In this document: piece after piece, positions 14,094 through 22,656 of the stretch
Position numbering within the stretch: the first letter of the stretch is position 1
Layout: each line of letters opens with the position of its first letter
From: DATBGO01 sp050011895
Lineage (GTDB): Bacteria; Actinomycetota; Actinomycetes; Streptosporangiales; Streptosporangiaceae
Direction: 5' to 3'
Assembly (NCBI GenBank): GCA_050011895.1
Contig: JBEKIF010000051.1
Span: 1 to 32,188, forward strand
Length of the DNA stretch: 32,188 nt
Program-made: the position numbers and the translations under genes
The notes under the pieces: generated by a model
Databases searched by the model: none
Seen by the model: the letters and a program-made list of their open reading frames with translations, nothing else
What the model was told of the DNA's origin: nothing

Positions 14094-15128
14094 GTGATCC
14101 TGGTGGCCGGCGAGGCGCTTATCGACCTGCTCCCGGTACCCGGCGGGCAGCACCGTTTCGACGCCCGGCCGGGAGGCGCGCCGTTCAATGTCGCCGTCGG
14201 CCTCGCCCGGCTGGGCCAGCGGACCAGCTTTCTCGGCCGCGTCAGCGCCGACACATTCGGTCAGCTGCTCCGGCAAGATCTGGCGGACGCTGGCGTGGAC
14301 CTGTCGATGGTCGTTCCTGCTCCGGAGACGACTACGCTCGGGGTCGCGGCTCTCGATGCTGACGGCAAGGCCGCATATACCTTCTACGCCAACGGCACCG
14401 CCGACTGGCAATGGGCGGAACCCGAGGTTCCCCAGGAATTGCCAGCTGATACTCGCGCCTTGTACGTCGGTGGTCTCGCGCTAAGGCTCCTGCCCGGCGC
14501 TGCGGTGCTGGAAGAGCTCATGCGGCGGGCCCGGCGACAAGGCAACGTGCTGGTCTTCTTTGATCCCAATGTGCGCGGCGGATTCGATTTCACCACGGCA
14601 GCCGAACGCACCCGGGTGGAACGTCAGCTGCAGCTCGCGCACGTAGTCAAGGCCAGCGAGGATGACATCGCGTTGCTCTACCCCGGCCGGGACTGGCGGG
14701 AGATCGCCGCCGCGTGGCAGGAAATGACTTCCGGGCTTATTGTCGTAACCCTGGGAGCCAACGGCGCCTACGCGCGCTCTGCCGGAGGTATGGAGACAAC
14801 CGTCCCTGCGGTCCCCACCGATCTTGTTGATACCGTCGGTGCCGGAGATGCCTTTGCCGCCGCCCTATTGGACGGGCTGGTCAGCGCGATGCCCTTCGAC
14901 TCCGGCCCGGCTGGCCTCCAGCGGATTCCCGTCGATGTGACACAGCGCCTGCTCGAAAGAGCATGCGCCAGCGCGGCCTTCACGTGCGGGCGTGCAGGTG
15001 CCGGAAGCGCCGATGCCCGGGCCCTTGAGGACATGCTCCGACGCGTGCCCGAGTTGAGACCGGCTGAAGCCGCGCATCCCCAACTGCCGGGCGGCTCGCC
15101 GCGCTCCGGCGCCTCGTCTGACGGGTGA
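14094..15128 (+). CDS. PfkB-family sugar kinase (fructokinase/ribokinase type)
   Basis: A 344-residue kinase that phosphorylates a sugar with ATP in the cytoplasm. The N-terminal sugar-binding region has GEALIDLLP and the PfkB signature GGAPFNVAVGLARLG (residues 27-41). The C-terminal signature DTVGAGDAF (246-254) holds the catalytic base Asp252 and the anion hole. FDPNVRGG near 156-163 is typical of fructokinases. The start is a GTG with GGGGAG upstream. It is divergent from the polyol dehydrogenase and follows the LacI remnant, so it likely belongs to a ketose/polyol pathway (polyol to ketose, then phosphorylation). The exact sugar is inferred, not shown. The C-terminal 25 residues are Pro/Ser/Gly-rich and probably disordered. 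Confidence 0.87.
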   Translation: MILVAGEALIDLLPVPGGQHRFDARPGGAPFNVAVGLARLGQRTSFLGRVSADTFGQLLRQDLADAGVDLSMVVPAPETTTLGVAALDADGKAAYTFYANGTADWQWAEPEVPQELPADTRALYVGGLALRLLPGAAVLEELMRRARRQGNVLVFFDPNVRGGFDFTTAAERTRVERQLQLAHVVKASEDDIALLYPGRDWREIAAAWQEMTSGLIVVTLGANGAYARSAGGMETTVPAVPTDLVDTVGAGDAFAAALLDGLVSAMPFDSGPAGLQRIPVDVTQRLLERACASAAFTCGRAGAGSADARALEDMLRRVPELRPAEAAHPQLPGGSPRSGASSDG

Positions 15129-15195
15129 AAGCCGCGGGCCGCGGGCCGGAGGGCGGCCGCTCATCAGGCACCTGGTCGGCCCGGATCGCCCGGCG

Positions 15196-16089
15196 TCAGA
15201 TCTGCGTCCGGCCGCTCCGCCCGGATAGCTGCTCCACCAGGGTCAGCAGCGCCGAGTGATCCTCGGTGCCGTGGCCCTGCGCGTTCAGCGAGGCCAGCAG
15301 CTGGGTTACCGCGGCGCCCAGCGGGATGACCACGCCGGCCTCGCGGGCCGCGGCGGTCACGATGCCCATGTCCTTGTGGTGCAGGGCCACCCGGAAGCCA
15401 GGCCGGAAGTCGCGGGCGAGCATGCTGGCGCCTTTCCTGGCCAGGACCGTACTGCCGGCCAGCCCGTCGGACAGGACTTCCACTGCGGCACCGGTGTCGA
15501 CCCGGTGCGCCTCGAGAAAGACGAATGCCTCGGCGACCAGCTCGATAGTGCCGGCGACGATGAGCTGATTGGCTGCCTTCACCGTCTGCCCGGAGCCGGC
15601 CGGCCCGACGTGCACCACTGTCTTGCCCAGCGTGTCGAGGAGCGGCCTGGCGGCGGCGAAGTCGTCGTGGCTTCCGCCGACCATGATCGACAGCGTCGCC
15701 TCGACGGCGCCCTGCTCCCCGCCGGATACCGGTGCGTCGAGCATGCGCAGGCCGGCCGCGGCGCAGCGGCTGGCAAGCTGCGCGGCGGCGTCCGGCCGGA
15801 TCGTCGAGAAATCGATGAGCAGGGTCCCGGTGCGGGCGCTGTCCAGCACACCGCCGGGACCAGTCATGACCTCCTGCACGTCGGGAGAGTCGGGAAGCAT
15901 GGTCGCGACGACGTCGGCGCCCGCGACTGCCTCGGCCACGCTGGCGGCAGCCCGGCCGCCGCTCGCGGTGAGCGCGTCGAGCCCGGGCCGGCTGCGGTTA
16001 TAGCCGACAACACCGAAGCCTGCCCTGGCCAGGTTGATCGCCATCGGCCTGCCCATGATGCCGAGTCCGATGAACGCGACGGTTGTCAT
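15196..16089 (-). CDS. GarR-like 2-hydroxy-3-oxopropionate (tartronate semialdehyde) reductase family enzyme
   Basis: A 297-residue beta-hydroxyacid dehydrogenase. The Rossmann motif VAFIGLGIMGRPMAINLARAG opens the protein (quoted as GLGIMGRPMA), followed by DAPVSGGEQGAVEATLSIMVGG near residues 118-139 (key part SGGEQGA) and the catalytic GSGQTVKAANQLIV, with the usual Lys and Asn, near residues 165-178. These motifs match tartronate semialdehyde reductases, which make D-glycerate in sugar-acid and glyoxylate use, but 3-hydroxyisobutyrate dehydrogenases are close. The ATG at 16089 has CAGGAG seven bases upstream. It faces the sugar kinase gene and is divergent from the carotenoid-oxygenase-family gene. 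Unlike the relative at 1746-2636, its active-site motif is complete. Confidence 0.85.
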   Translation of the reverse strand: MTTVAFIGLGIMGRPMAINLARAGFGVVGYNRSRPGLDALTASGGRAAASVAEAVAGADVVATMLPDSPDVQEVMTGPGGVLDSARTGTLLIDFSTIRPDAAAQLASRCAAAGLRMLDAPVSGGEQGAVEATLSIMVGGSHDDFAAARPLLDTLGKTVVHVGPAGSGQTVKAANQLIVAGTIELVAEAFVFLEAHRVDTGAAVEVLSDGLAGSTVLARKGASMLARDFRPGFRVALHHKDMGIVTAAAREAGVVIPLGAAVTQLLASLNAQGHGTEDHSALLTLVEQLSGRSGRTQI

Positions 16090-16321
16090 TGCCTGCTCCT
16101 GACGATCGTGGGACCCGGATCGGGCTGGCGATGCTCGCACTCGGCGGGCTCCGGCCTGCCCTAGCCGGAAGGAGATCAATAATCTGCCCACGGAACCGGC
16201 GGAAGGCCCGCATTTGGCAGGTGACTGGGCCGGGCCCGGGGCGCAGAATCAACGTAGTACCGACGCTGCCTACCGCGAGCCCGCTGGCGGACTTGTGTGA
16301 TAGCGGTGTAAGGGCGCCTCC

Positions 16322-16348
16322 GGCCGGCCTGTCCGCTGACAGCCGGCC
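16322..16348 (+). other. Stable hairpin before the carotenoid-oxygenase-family gene
   Basis: GGCCGG-C-CTGTC and GACAG-CCGGCC form an 11-bp stem with one bulged base and a CGCT loop, ending 20 bases before the GGAGGT ribosome binding site of the gene at 16384. It could act as a leader hairpin; no ligand-binding RNA is recognised. Confidence 0.4.
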
Positions 16349-16383
16349 TGATGGCCCGGCCACGTTACCCGGAGGTATTCAGG

Positions 16384-17754
16384 ATGCCTGAAAAGGATCG
16401 CTTTCTCGAAGGCTCGTTCGCCCCGGTGACCGAGGAGATCACCGCCTTCGACCTGCCGGTGACCGGCCGCGTGCCTGCCGAGCTCACCGGGCGCTACCTG
16501 CGCAACGGGCCCAACCCGATAGGCCTGGACGACCCGAACTACCACTGGTTCCTTGGCGCCGGCATGGTGCACGGCGTACGGCTGCGGGAGGGCCGGGCCG
16601 AGTGGTACCGCAACCGCTGGGTCCGCTCCAGGGCCATCGCCGCGGCTCTGGGCGAGGAGTGGGCGGGCGGCCCAGTCCATTCCGAGATGGACTTCGCGGC
16701 CAACACCCACATCCTCGCGCACGGCGGGCGGACCCTGGCCACCGTCGAGGCCGGGCCGCTGCCGTACGAGCTTTCCTACGACCTGGAAACGGTGGGCCCG
16801 TGCGACTTCGGCGGTACCCTGCCCGGCGGCTTCGCGGCGCACACCAAGGTGGACCAGCGGACCGGCGAACTGCACGCGATCGCCTACTTCTGGGCCTGGG
16901 ATCACGTCCAGCACGTCGTCATCGACGCGGCCGGCCAGGTGCGCCGGACGACCGACATCGCGGTCGCCGATAGCCCGATGATGCACGATTTCGCGCTCAC
17001 CGAGAGATACGTGGTCCTGTTCGACCTGCCGGTCACCTTCAGCATGGACGCGGTATCGGCCGGGCGGGAGATGCCCTACACCTGGAATCCGGCGCACCAG
17101 GCCCGCATCGGCCTGCTGCCCCGCGACGGCAGTTCCGGTGACGTCCGCTGGATCGAGGTCAGCCCTTGCTGGGTCTTCCACACCCTCAACGCCCACGACG
17201 ATGGCGGCCGGGTCGTGGTCGACCTGTGCCAGTACGAGAACGCCTTTGACGTCTCCACCCTATGGGGCGGGCACGGGCCGGTGACGCTCGACCGGTGGAT
17301 CATCGACCCGGTCGCGGGCAAGGTAACCGAGCAGCGCCTGGATGACCGGGGCCAGGAGTTCCCCCGCGTCGACGACCGGGTCGTCTCCCGGCCGCACCGC
17401 TACGGTTACAGCGCCGTTATCGGCGAGCTCAACCAGGCCGTGGCCCCGCTCAGCGGCGACTTCGCCGACAACGCCTTCGCCAACGCCCTGCTCAAGCACG
17501 ACCTGGCGCACGGCACCGTCGAAGCACACGAGTTCGGGCGAGACGCCACGTCGGGCGAGGCGGTGTTCGCCCCCGCCGCACCCGGCGCGGGCGAGGACGA
17601 CGGCTACGTCATGGCCTTCGTCCGCAATCCCGATCGCGGCGCGGCCGACCTGGTCATCCTCGCGGCGCAGGACTTCACCGGAGAACCGGTCGCACGCGTC
17701 CACCTGCCAGCACGGATCCCGCTCGGATTCCACGGAAACTGGATCGCGGACTAG
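16384..17754 (+). CDS. Carotenoid oxygenase / RPE65-family dioxygenase
   Basis: A 456-residue seven-bladed propeller iron enzyme that would split a C=C bond with O2. The four iron-binding histidines are all present: His153 (AAHTKVD), His201 (MMHDFALT), His266 (VFHTLNAHDDG) and His450 (GFHGNW). The opening ELTGRYLRNGPNP is typical of the family. The usual F-x-G-D-G-M motif reads WFLGAGMVHG, with Asp changed to Ala. Substrates in the family range from carotenoids and apocarotenals to lignin-derived stilbenes, and the choice cannot be made here. The start at 16384 has GGAGGT seven bases upstream; an ATG 33 bases earlier lacks such a site. No carotenoid synthesis genes are nearby. Confidence 0.9.
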   Translation: MPEKDRFLEGSFAPVTEEITAFDLPVTGRVPAELTGRYLRNGPNPIGLDDPNYHWFLGAGMVHGVRLREGRAEWYRNRWVRSRAIAAALGEEWAGGPVHSEMDFAANTHILAHGGRTLATVEAGPLPYELSYDLETVGPCDFGGTLPGGFAAHTKVDQRTGELHAIAYFWAWDHVQHVVIDAAGQVRRTTDIAVADSPMMHDFALTERYVVLFDLPVTFSMDAVSAGREMPYTWNPAHQARIGLLPRDGSSGDVRWIEVSPCWVFHTLNAHDDGGRVVVDLCQYENAFDVSTLWGGHGPVTLDRWIIDPVAGKVTEQRLDDRGQEFPRVDDRVVSRPHRYGYSAVIGELNQAVAPLSGDFADNAFANALLKHDLAHGTVEAHEFGRDATSGEAVFAPAAPGAGEDDGYVMAFVRNPDRGAADLVILAAQDFTGEPVARVHLPARIPLGFHGNWIAD

Positions 17755-17801
17755 ACCCGGCCAGCCACGCCAGCGAGCTGCCTGGTGTCGTCGCAGCATG
17801 C

Positions 17802-18943
17802 TCAGCACTTGCCGGGGTTGAAAAGCTCGCCGGGATCTAGCGCGCGGCGCACCGCGTCCTGCAGCGCGAGAGTCCCGGGATCGAGTTCGCGGCGTATCCC
17901 GGCACGTTTCAGGATTCCGACGCCGTGCTCGCCGGTCACGGTGCCGCCGAGCGCGATCGCCGCGTCGAGCAGCAGCTCGAACGCCGCCTGAGCCGCGGCG
18001 CGGGCAGCCTCGTCACCTGGCGGCGCGATGAGCAACGGGTGCAGGTTCCCGTCGCCGGCGTGCGCGATCGTCGCGATGTGCACGCCCTGCCGGGTCCGAT
18101 CGCCTCGACCTGGGCCAGCATCGCGGGGACCTTGGATCGGGGTACGCAGATGTCCTCGGTGAGCACCGGGCCGAGCCGCTCCAGCGCCGGGTAGGCCAGC
18201 CGCCTGGCCTCGAACAGCGCTTCAGCCTCTATGTCGTCGGTCGACTGCGCAACCCACATCGCGCCCGCGTCGGTCATGGTCATCGCGATCGCGTCCGATT
18301 CAGCCGCGCCCGAATCCCCGGCCGTGTCGACGCGGGCCAGCAGCAGTGCCGCCGCGTCGGATTCGAGGCCCAGGTGCTTCCACTGCTCGACCGCCTCGGG
18401 GCAGGCGCGGTCGAGTAGTTCAAGTGTCGACGGGATCAGCCCGCGCTGGGTGATCTGCGACACGGCCTGTCCGGACGTGACCAAGTCCGCGAAGGCAGCC
18501 ACTATGGTTCGCGGCGTTCCGGCGAGCGCGGGCCGCAACCGCAGGGTCACCTCGGTGACGACGCCGAGCGTGCCTTCAGATCCGACGAACAGCCCGACCA
18601 GGTCGAGCCCGGCGACACCCTTCGTCGTCCGCCGCCCGAGCCGCACGGCGTCGCCGTAGGCTACCGGCCCGCCGACGACCGCGCGCAGGCCCAAGACGTA
18701 ATCGCGGGTAACGCCGTACTTCAGGCAGCAGAGGCCACCCGCGTTGGTTGCCACGTTGCCGCCGATCGTGGACCGCTCGGCGCTGGCCGGGTCCGGCGGA
18801 TACCACAGGCCGTACTCGGCGACGGCGGCCTTCACGTCGTCGTTGATCGCGCCGGGCTGCACAACGCAGAGCAGGTTGTCGGGATCGACTTCGAGGACCT
18901 GGTCCATCCGCGCCAGGTCGAGGACTACGCAGCCGTCGACATC
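17802..18943 (-). pseudogene. Broken GlcD-like FAD-linked oxidase (glycolate/D-lactate dehydrogenase type)
   Basis: The remaining sequence is clearly a GlcD-type flavoprotein: VDGCVVLDLARMDQVLEVDP, then STIGGNVATNAGGLCCLKYG and FVGSEGTLGVVTEVTLRLRP for the FAD domain, and HIATIAHAGDGNLHPLL to ELFNPGKC for the C-terminal domain. Two lesions are seen. The first 100 or so codons, including the first half of the FAD-binding domain, are missing: the sequence upstream of 18943 has no family similarity and soon meets the divergent dehydrogenase gene. Near 18095-18100 one base is lost between EAI and the expected R-T-R-Q-G-V-H, shifting the frame. A sequencing slip could explain the second but not the first. 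Not expected to give an active enzyme. Confidence 0.85.
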
Positions 18944-19099
18944 TGGCCCATCATTCTCCGCGGACCCGGCCACCACGGGGCTGGCTACACTCCGGTAAGC
19001 GCCACCGCTCGCCAGCTGCCGCCCGCGGCGCCGCGGCGCGGATTGGCGTGCGCCGCTGGCCGCCGGCGCCCGCCTGACCGTCCCGGAGGAGATCTGACC

Positions 19100-20134
19100 A
19101 TGGCCAGACCGAGCGAGGTCCCTGGCACCATGCGCGTCTCGGTGCTGAACCGTCCGGGCGAACTGGAGCTGCAACAGCGCCCGGTGCCCCAGCCGACTCC
19201 CTGGCACGTACTTGTCGCCGTCCGCAGCGTAGGTGTATGCGGCTCGGACGTGCACTACTTCGAGCGCGGGCGCATCGGCGACTTCGTGGTTCGCGATCCG
19301 CTGGTGCTCGGGCACGAGGTATCCGGCCGCATCGTCGCGGCCGGAGACGGCGTTGACCCCGGGCGGCTGGGCAGCCGGGTGGCGATCGAGCCTGGAGCCG
19401 CTTGCGGACATTGCCCCCAGTGCACGGCCGGCCGGTACAACCTCTGCCCCGACATGCAGTTCTTCGCTACCCCGCCGGTCGACGGCGCGCTGGGCGAGTA
19501 CGTGCTGGTCCGCGATGACCTGGCCGTCGATCTGCCGGAGCGGGTCAGTGACGACGCTGCCGCCCTGCTCGAACCGCTGTCGGTCGGGATCTGGGCCAAC
19601 GGCAAGGCCGACGTCACCGTGGGCGGCTCGGTCCTCATCGCCGGGGCCGGCCCGATCGGCCTGGTTGCCGCGCAGGTGGCCCGTGCTCGCGGCGCGGTCA
19701 CGATTGTCGTCAGCGACATTGCCCCGCATCGCCTGGCTGCCGCGCGGCGCAACGGTGCTTCCGCCGCGCTGCCCGCCGCGGAGGTGCCCGCCGCCTGCCG
19801 GGACTTTGATGCCTTCATCGACTGCTCAGGCGCGCCCGCGGCGATCACGGCAGGCATCCGGGCGCTGCGCCCGGCCGGCCGGGCGGTACTGGTCGGGATG
19901 GGCCCGGACGAACTGGTCCTGCCGTTCGCGTTCGTGCAGCAGCGGGAGATCACCGTGACCGGGACCTTCAGGTACGCCAACACCTGGCCGACCGCGATCG
20001 CGCTCGCGGCCTCGGGCGCGGTCGACCTCGATGCGCTGGTCACGGGCCATTTCCCGCTGGCGGAGGCGGAGAGCGCGCTGCGGTCGGTGACCCAGGAGGG
20101 AACCATCAAGCCGATCATCGAGCCGTGGCGATGA
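19100..20134 (+). CDS. Zinc-dependent sorbitol/xylitol-type dehydrogenase
   Basis: A 344-residue medium-chain dehydrogenase most like L-iditol (sorbitol) 2-dehydrogenases, which oxidise polyols to ketoses with NAD+. Catalytic zinc residues are Cys47 in GVCGSDVHYFE, His72 and Glu73 in GHEVSG; structural zinc cysteines are 102, 105, 108 and 116 (CGHCPQC and LCPD). The cofactor motif is IAGAGPIGLVAAQVARARGA (around 184-203). The GSDVHYF motif favours the polyol group over other alcohol dehydrogenases. The ATG at 19100 has GGAGGAG upstream. It is divergent from the broken GlcD gene. A second polyol-type dehydrogenase lies at 12611-13600, so the region seems geared to sugar alcohols. Confidence 0.88.
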   Translation: MARPSEVPGTMRVSVLNRPGELELQQRPVPQPTPWHVLVAVRSVGVCGSDVHYFERGRIGDFVVRDPLVLGHEVSGRIVAAGDGVDPGRLGSRVAIEPGAACGHCPQCTAGRYNLCPDMQFFATPPVDGALGEYVLVRDDLAVDLPERVSDDAAALLEPLSVGIWANGKADVTVGGSVLIAGAGPIGLVAAQVARARGAVTIVVSDIAPHRLAAARRNGASAALPAAEVPAACRDFDAFIDCSGAPAAITAGIRALRPAGRAVLVGMGPDELVLPFAFVQQREITVTGTFRYANTWPTAIALAASGAVDLDALVTGHFPLAEAESALRSVTQEGTIKPIIEPWR

Positions 20135-20241
20135 GCGGCGCGCTCAGCGGCCGGCGCGCGGCGGCGAGGGGTAGCGCGACCGCACCATCACCACGGCCAG
20201 CGGGCCCTGCGCCAGGCCAGCGATGAGATCGACATCCGCCC

Positions 20242-20280
20242 GAAACCGTTTCACAATCTCTGTAATCAATCATGCTGATT
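20242..20280. promoter_or_regulatory. Two adjacent palindromes upstream of the extradiol dioxygenase gene
   Basis: GAAAC-C-GTTTC (20242-20252) and AATCA-TGC-TGATT (20268-20280) lie 16 bases apart in a locally AT-rich stretch, about 95 bases before the ATG at 20375. The first resembles LacI/GalR-type half-sites; the second could be a GntR-type site. No regulator gene is adjacent. Confidence 0.4.
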
Positions 20281-20374
20281 CAGGGAGCATTGCTTGCGTC
20301 TCGCTAATATCAACGGGCTCGGCCCAGCTCCGGCACAGTCTTGTCGCCAGTCCCCGCCCGAGTAGGAGCCCTGC

Positions 20375-21298
20375 ATGGCACTGCACCGGCTGACCTCCGT
20401 CACCATCGGAGTCCCCGATGTTACGAAGACCGCGGCCTACTACGCCGAGTTCGGCCTGACTCCGGTCGGCGACGGCTCGTTCACCACCGTCGACGGCGGC
20501 CAGCAGCTGCGTCTGGTGCCGGCCCCGGTCCGGCGGCTCGTCGCGATCGTGGTCGGCGCGGACGACCACGACGACATCGAACGAGTCGCCGCCCAGCTGC
20601 GCGCGCTGGACCTGCCGGCCGCCCAGGAGGAGCAGCGCCTGGTTACGGCTGAGCCGGTCGCCGGATTCCGGGCCACGGTTGAAGTCGCCGAGCGGGTCAC
20701 GCAGCCGGAGATCCCGGCCACGCCCTACAACGGGCCAGGCCGGGTGGAGCGCCCAGACGCCCGCGCTCCTGGGGTGGTCAGGACCGGACAGGTGAGACCA
20801 CGCAAGCTCGGCCACGTAGTCGTCGGCACGACCGATCTCGACGCTACCCATCGTTTCTTCACCGCGGGACTCGGGTTCAAGGTGAGCGACTACATCGGTG
20901 ACCGGGGCTCGTTCATGCGCTGCTCGACTGATCACCACAACGTCCTGGCCCTGGCCGCCCCGGTGGACTTCCTGCACCACACATCCTGGCAGGTCGAGGA
21001 CGTCGACGAGATCGGCCGCGGCGCCTTCGCGATGCTGGAGGGCCACCCGGACCGGCACGTCTGGGGACTCGGCCGGCACCATGCCGGATCGAACTTCTTC
21101 TGGTACCTGAAGGATCCGGCCGGCAACTTCTCCGAGTACTACTCCGACATGGACTGCATCATCGAGGACCAGCTGTGGACACCCGAGGCGCTGGAGGGCG
21201 CCAGGGGGCTGTTCAACTGGGGACCGCCGCCCCCTCCGTCGTTCCTGCACCCCGACGACCTGGCCGCGATGATGACCGGCGCGCACGCGGGCGGCTAA
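20375..21298 (+). CDS. Extradiol (VOC-fold) ring-cleavage dioxygenase
   Basis: A 307-residue protein with two vicinal-oxygen-chelate modules. The N-terminal module (1-110) has lost the metal site. The C-terminal module carries the likely 2-His-1-Glu iron triad: His147 (KLGHVVVG), His201/202 (FLHHTSWQVED) and Glu254 (FSEYYSD), with GLGRHHAGSNFFWYLKDPAG before it. Enzymes of this type split catechols or related substrates with O2 in aromatic degradation; a precise substrate is not evident. AGGAG lies eight bases before the ATG. The gene is alone here, but the carotenoid-oxygenase-family gene and an acyl-CoA-synthetase-like C-terminus elsewhere in the window could relate to aromatic use (inference). 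Confidence 0.85.
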   Translation: MALHRLTSVTIGVPDVTKTAAYYAEFGLTPVGDGSFTTVDGGQQLRLVPAPVRRLVAIVVGADDHDDIERVAAQLRALDLPAAQEEQRLVTAEPVAGFRATVEVAERVTQPEIPATPYNGPGRVERPDARAPGVVRTGQVRPRKLGHVVVGTTDLDATHRFFTAGLGFKVSDYIGDRGSFMRCSTDHHNVLALAAPVDFLHHTSWQVEDVDEIGRGAFAMLEGHPDRHVWGLGRHHAGSNFFWYLKDPAGNFSEYYSDMDCIIEDQLWTPEALEGARGLFNWGPPPPPSFLHPDDLAAMMTGAHAGG

Positions 21299-21486
21299 GC
21301 CATGGAACGAGACGAGCGCAGGCAGTTCGTCCCTGATCACCAGACCTGCGTCCTCGGCTATGCCAGGAGCTCGGCCCGGCCTCCTCTCCCCCATCGAGCC
21401 GCGGGAGATTGCGCCACTCACAGCTCGTTCTTCACGCTATCCCGCGGCCGGCGCCCTGGACCATTCAGGGTGAGTCCCGCTGGGTG

Positions 21487-22392
21487 TTAACGACGGATGA
21501 CCGCGAAGAGGTCCGGCGGAGGGGCCGGAGAGGATTCCGGCTGCGCATCAGTGATCGGTCTGGCTCCGGCAGCGAACCGATCGAGTTCACTGCCATGGAC
21601 CAGCCGGCCTGGGAACGGGTCACCTGCCGCGCGCCGGGTAAGCCCAGCGACGGGCAGGCCACGATGCGCGGCGGCGAGCACCAGGTTGCCGAACCTGCGC
21701 CCGCGCAGCACCGCCGCGTCCGCGATCAGGCATGCGCATGGGAAGACAGAACGCACCGCCGCCACTCTCGCGCGCGCGTGCGCCAGCGGCGGGCCATCGC
21801 CCACATTAACGGCATAGATACCCGACGGAGTGAGCGCCCGGGCCGCGGCGACGGCAAACTCTGCCGACGTGAGATGCGCCGGAGTGCGGGCCCCAGCGAA
21901 GAGGTCCGCTATCACCACATCAAAGGATCCGGCGGGCGCTTGCTCAAGAACGGCGCGGGCATCCCCGACCCTGATGCGCACCCGGCCCGCTCTGGTCCTG
22001 CTCTCCCGGCGCCCGCGCTGACCGAGGGGCAGCCGCCGCCGGACAAGCTCCACCAGCGCGGCGTCCGACTCCACCGCCAGCTGGCATGACCCGGGCCGGG
22101 TCGCCGCCACATACCGCGCCAGGGTCAGGCCCCCGCCGCCGAGGTGCAGCACCCGCAGTGGCTCGCCTGCTGGTGCCGCCAGGTCGACCAGGTGACCGAG
22201 CCGCCGCATGTACTCGAACTCCAGGTACGTCGGGTCGTCGAGGTCAACATGAGACTGCGGGGTGCCATCGACCAGCAGCGTCCAGGCCCTCGGCCGGTCT
22301 CGGTCACCGACAATCTCGATGACGCCGCCATCGGCCTGCTGCCGGACGACCGGCCCGCCATGGCCATGCTGCCGCTTTGACATAACCACCAT
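21487..22392 (-). CDS. Spermidine-synthase-like (methyltransferase-fold) protein
   Basis: A 301-residue Rossmann-fold protein. It has the spermidine synthase opening (LLVDGTPQSHVDLDDPTYLEFEY, key part DDPTYLEFEYMRRLGH), the cofactor motif VLHLGGGGLTLARYV, the acidic VESDAALVELV, RIRVGDARAVLEQ, and FDVVIADLFAGARTPAHLTS. In true polyamine synthases the last region has a Asp-x-x-D/P pattern; here it reads ADLFAG, as in the actinobacterial paralogs annotated as spermidine synthase-like with no proven polyamine role. It is cytoplasmic; no membrane segment is present. The start is either ATG 22392 or ATG 22383, neither with a good SD. It is divergent from the lipase-like gene. Confidence 0.8.
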   Translation of the reverse strand: MVVMSKRQHGHGGPVVRQQADGGVIEIVGDRDRPRAWTLLVDGTPQSHVDLDDPTYLEFEYMRRLGHLVDLAAPAGEPLRVLHLGGGGLTLARYVAATRPGSCQLAVESDAALVELVRRRLPLGQRGRRESRTRAGRVRIRVGDARAVLEQAPAGSFDVVIADLFAGARTPAHLTSAEFAVAAARALTPSGIYAVNVGDGPPLAHARARVAAVRSVFPCACLIADAAVLRGRRFGNLVLAAAHRGLPVAGLTRRAAGDPFPGRLVHGSELDRFAAGARPITDAQPESSPAPPPDLFAVIRR

Positions 22393-22442
22393 TGTGTAGC
22401 GGCGTCCGGCTACCGCGTGCTGGCCTCCTCATTGATGGCAGC

Positions 22443-22500
22443 CAGGAGTCCGCCGGGGCCGCCCGCGGGCCAAGCGGACTCCTGAGGCGAGTCACTCGCC
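22443..22500. repeat. Two back-to-back perfect inverted repeats in a divergent promoter region
   Basis: CAGGAGTCCGC (22443-22453) pairs perfectly with GCGGACTCCTG (22474-22484) around 20 GC-rich bases. One base later GGCGAGT-C-ACTCGCC (22486-22500) is a perfect 15-bp palindrome. They lie between divergent genes starting at 22392 and 22657, so they are not ordinary terminators. They could be operators, an attenuator in the leader of the lipase-like gene, or a small structured RNA. Confidence 0.6.
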
Positions 22501-22656
22501 GCCGTGGCACAGGCGGGGGGAGAGTGACCGGTCCGAGAGGGGCTGCGGGCGCGAGCCATGCGGGCCGATAATGGCGGGCACAGCGTCCAGCAGGACTTTG
22601 CCGGCCATCCAGCCATCATCCGGCAGCGGATGGCCCATGCAGTGAAGGAGAACACG

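Noticed and set aside
20270..21421. Long minus-strand frame opposite the extradiol dioxygenase
   Set aside because: Antisense shadow of a gene with clear metal-site motifs; no recognisable product.
21302..21490. 62-aa plus-strand frame directly after the dioxygenase stop
   Set aside because: No SD, no recognisable sequence, and it runs into the end of the convergent spermidine-synthase-like gene.
22500..22600. Possible glycine or c-di-AMP riboswitch upstream of the lipase-like gene
   Set aside because: Short G-rich matches only; the conserved core elements and order of either riboswitch are missing.
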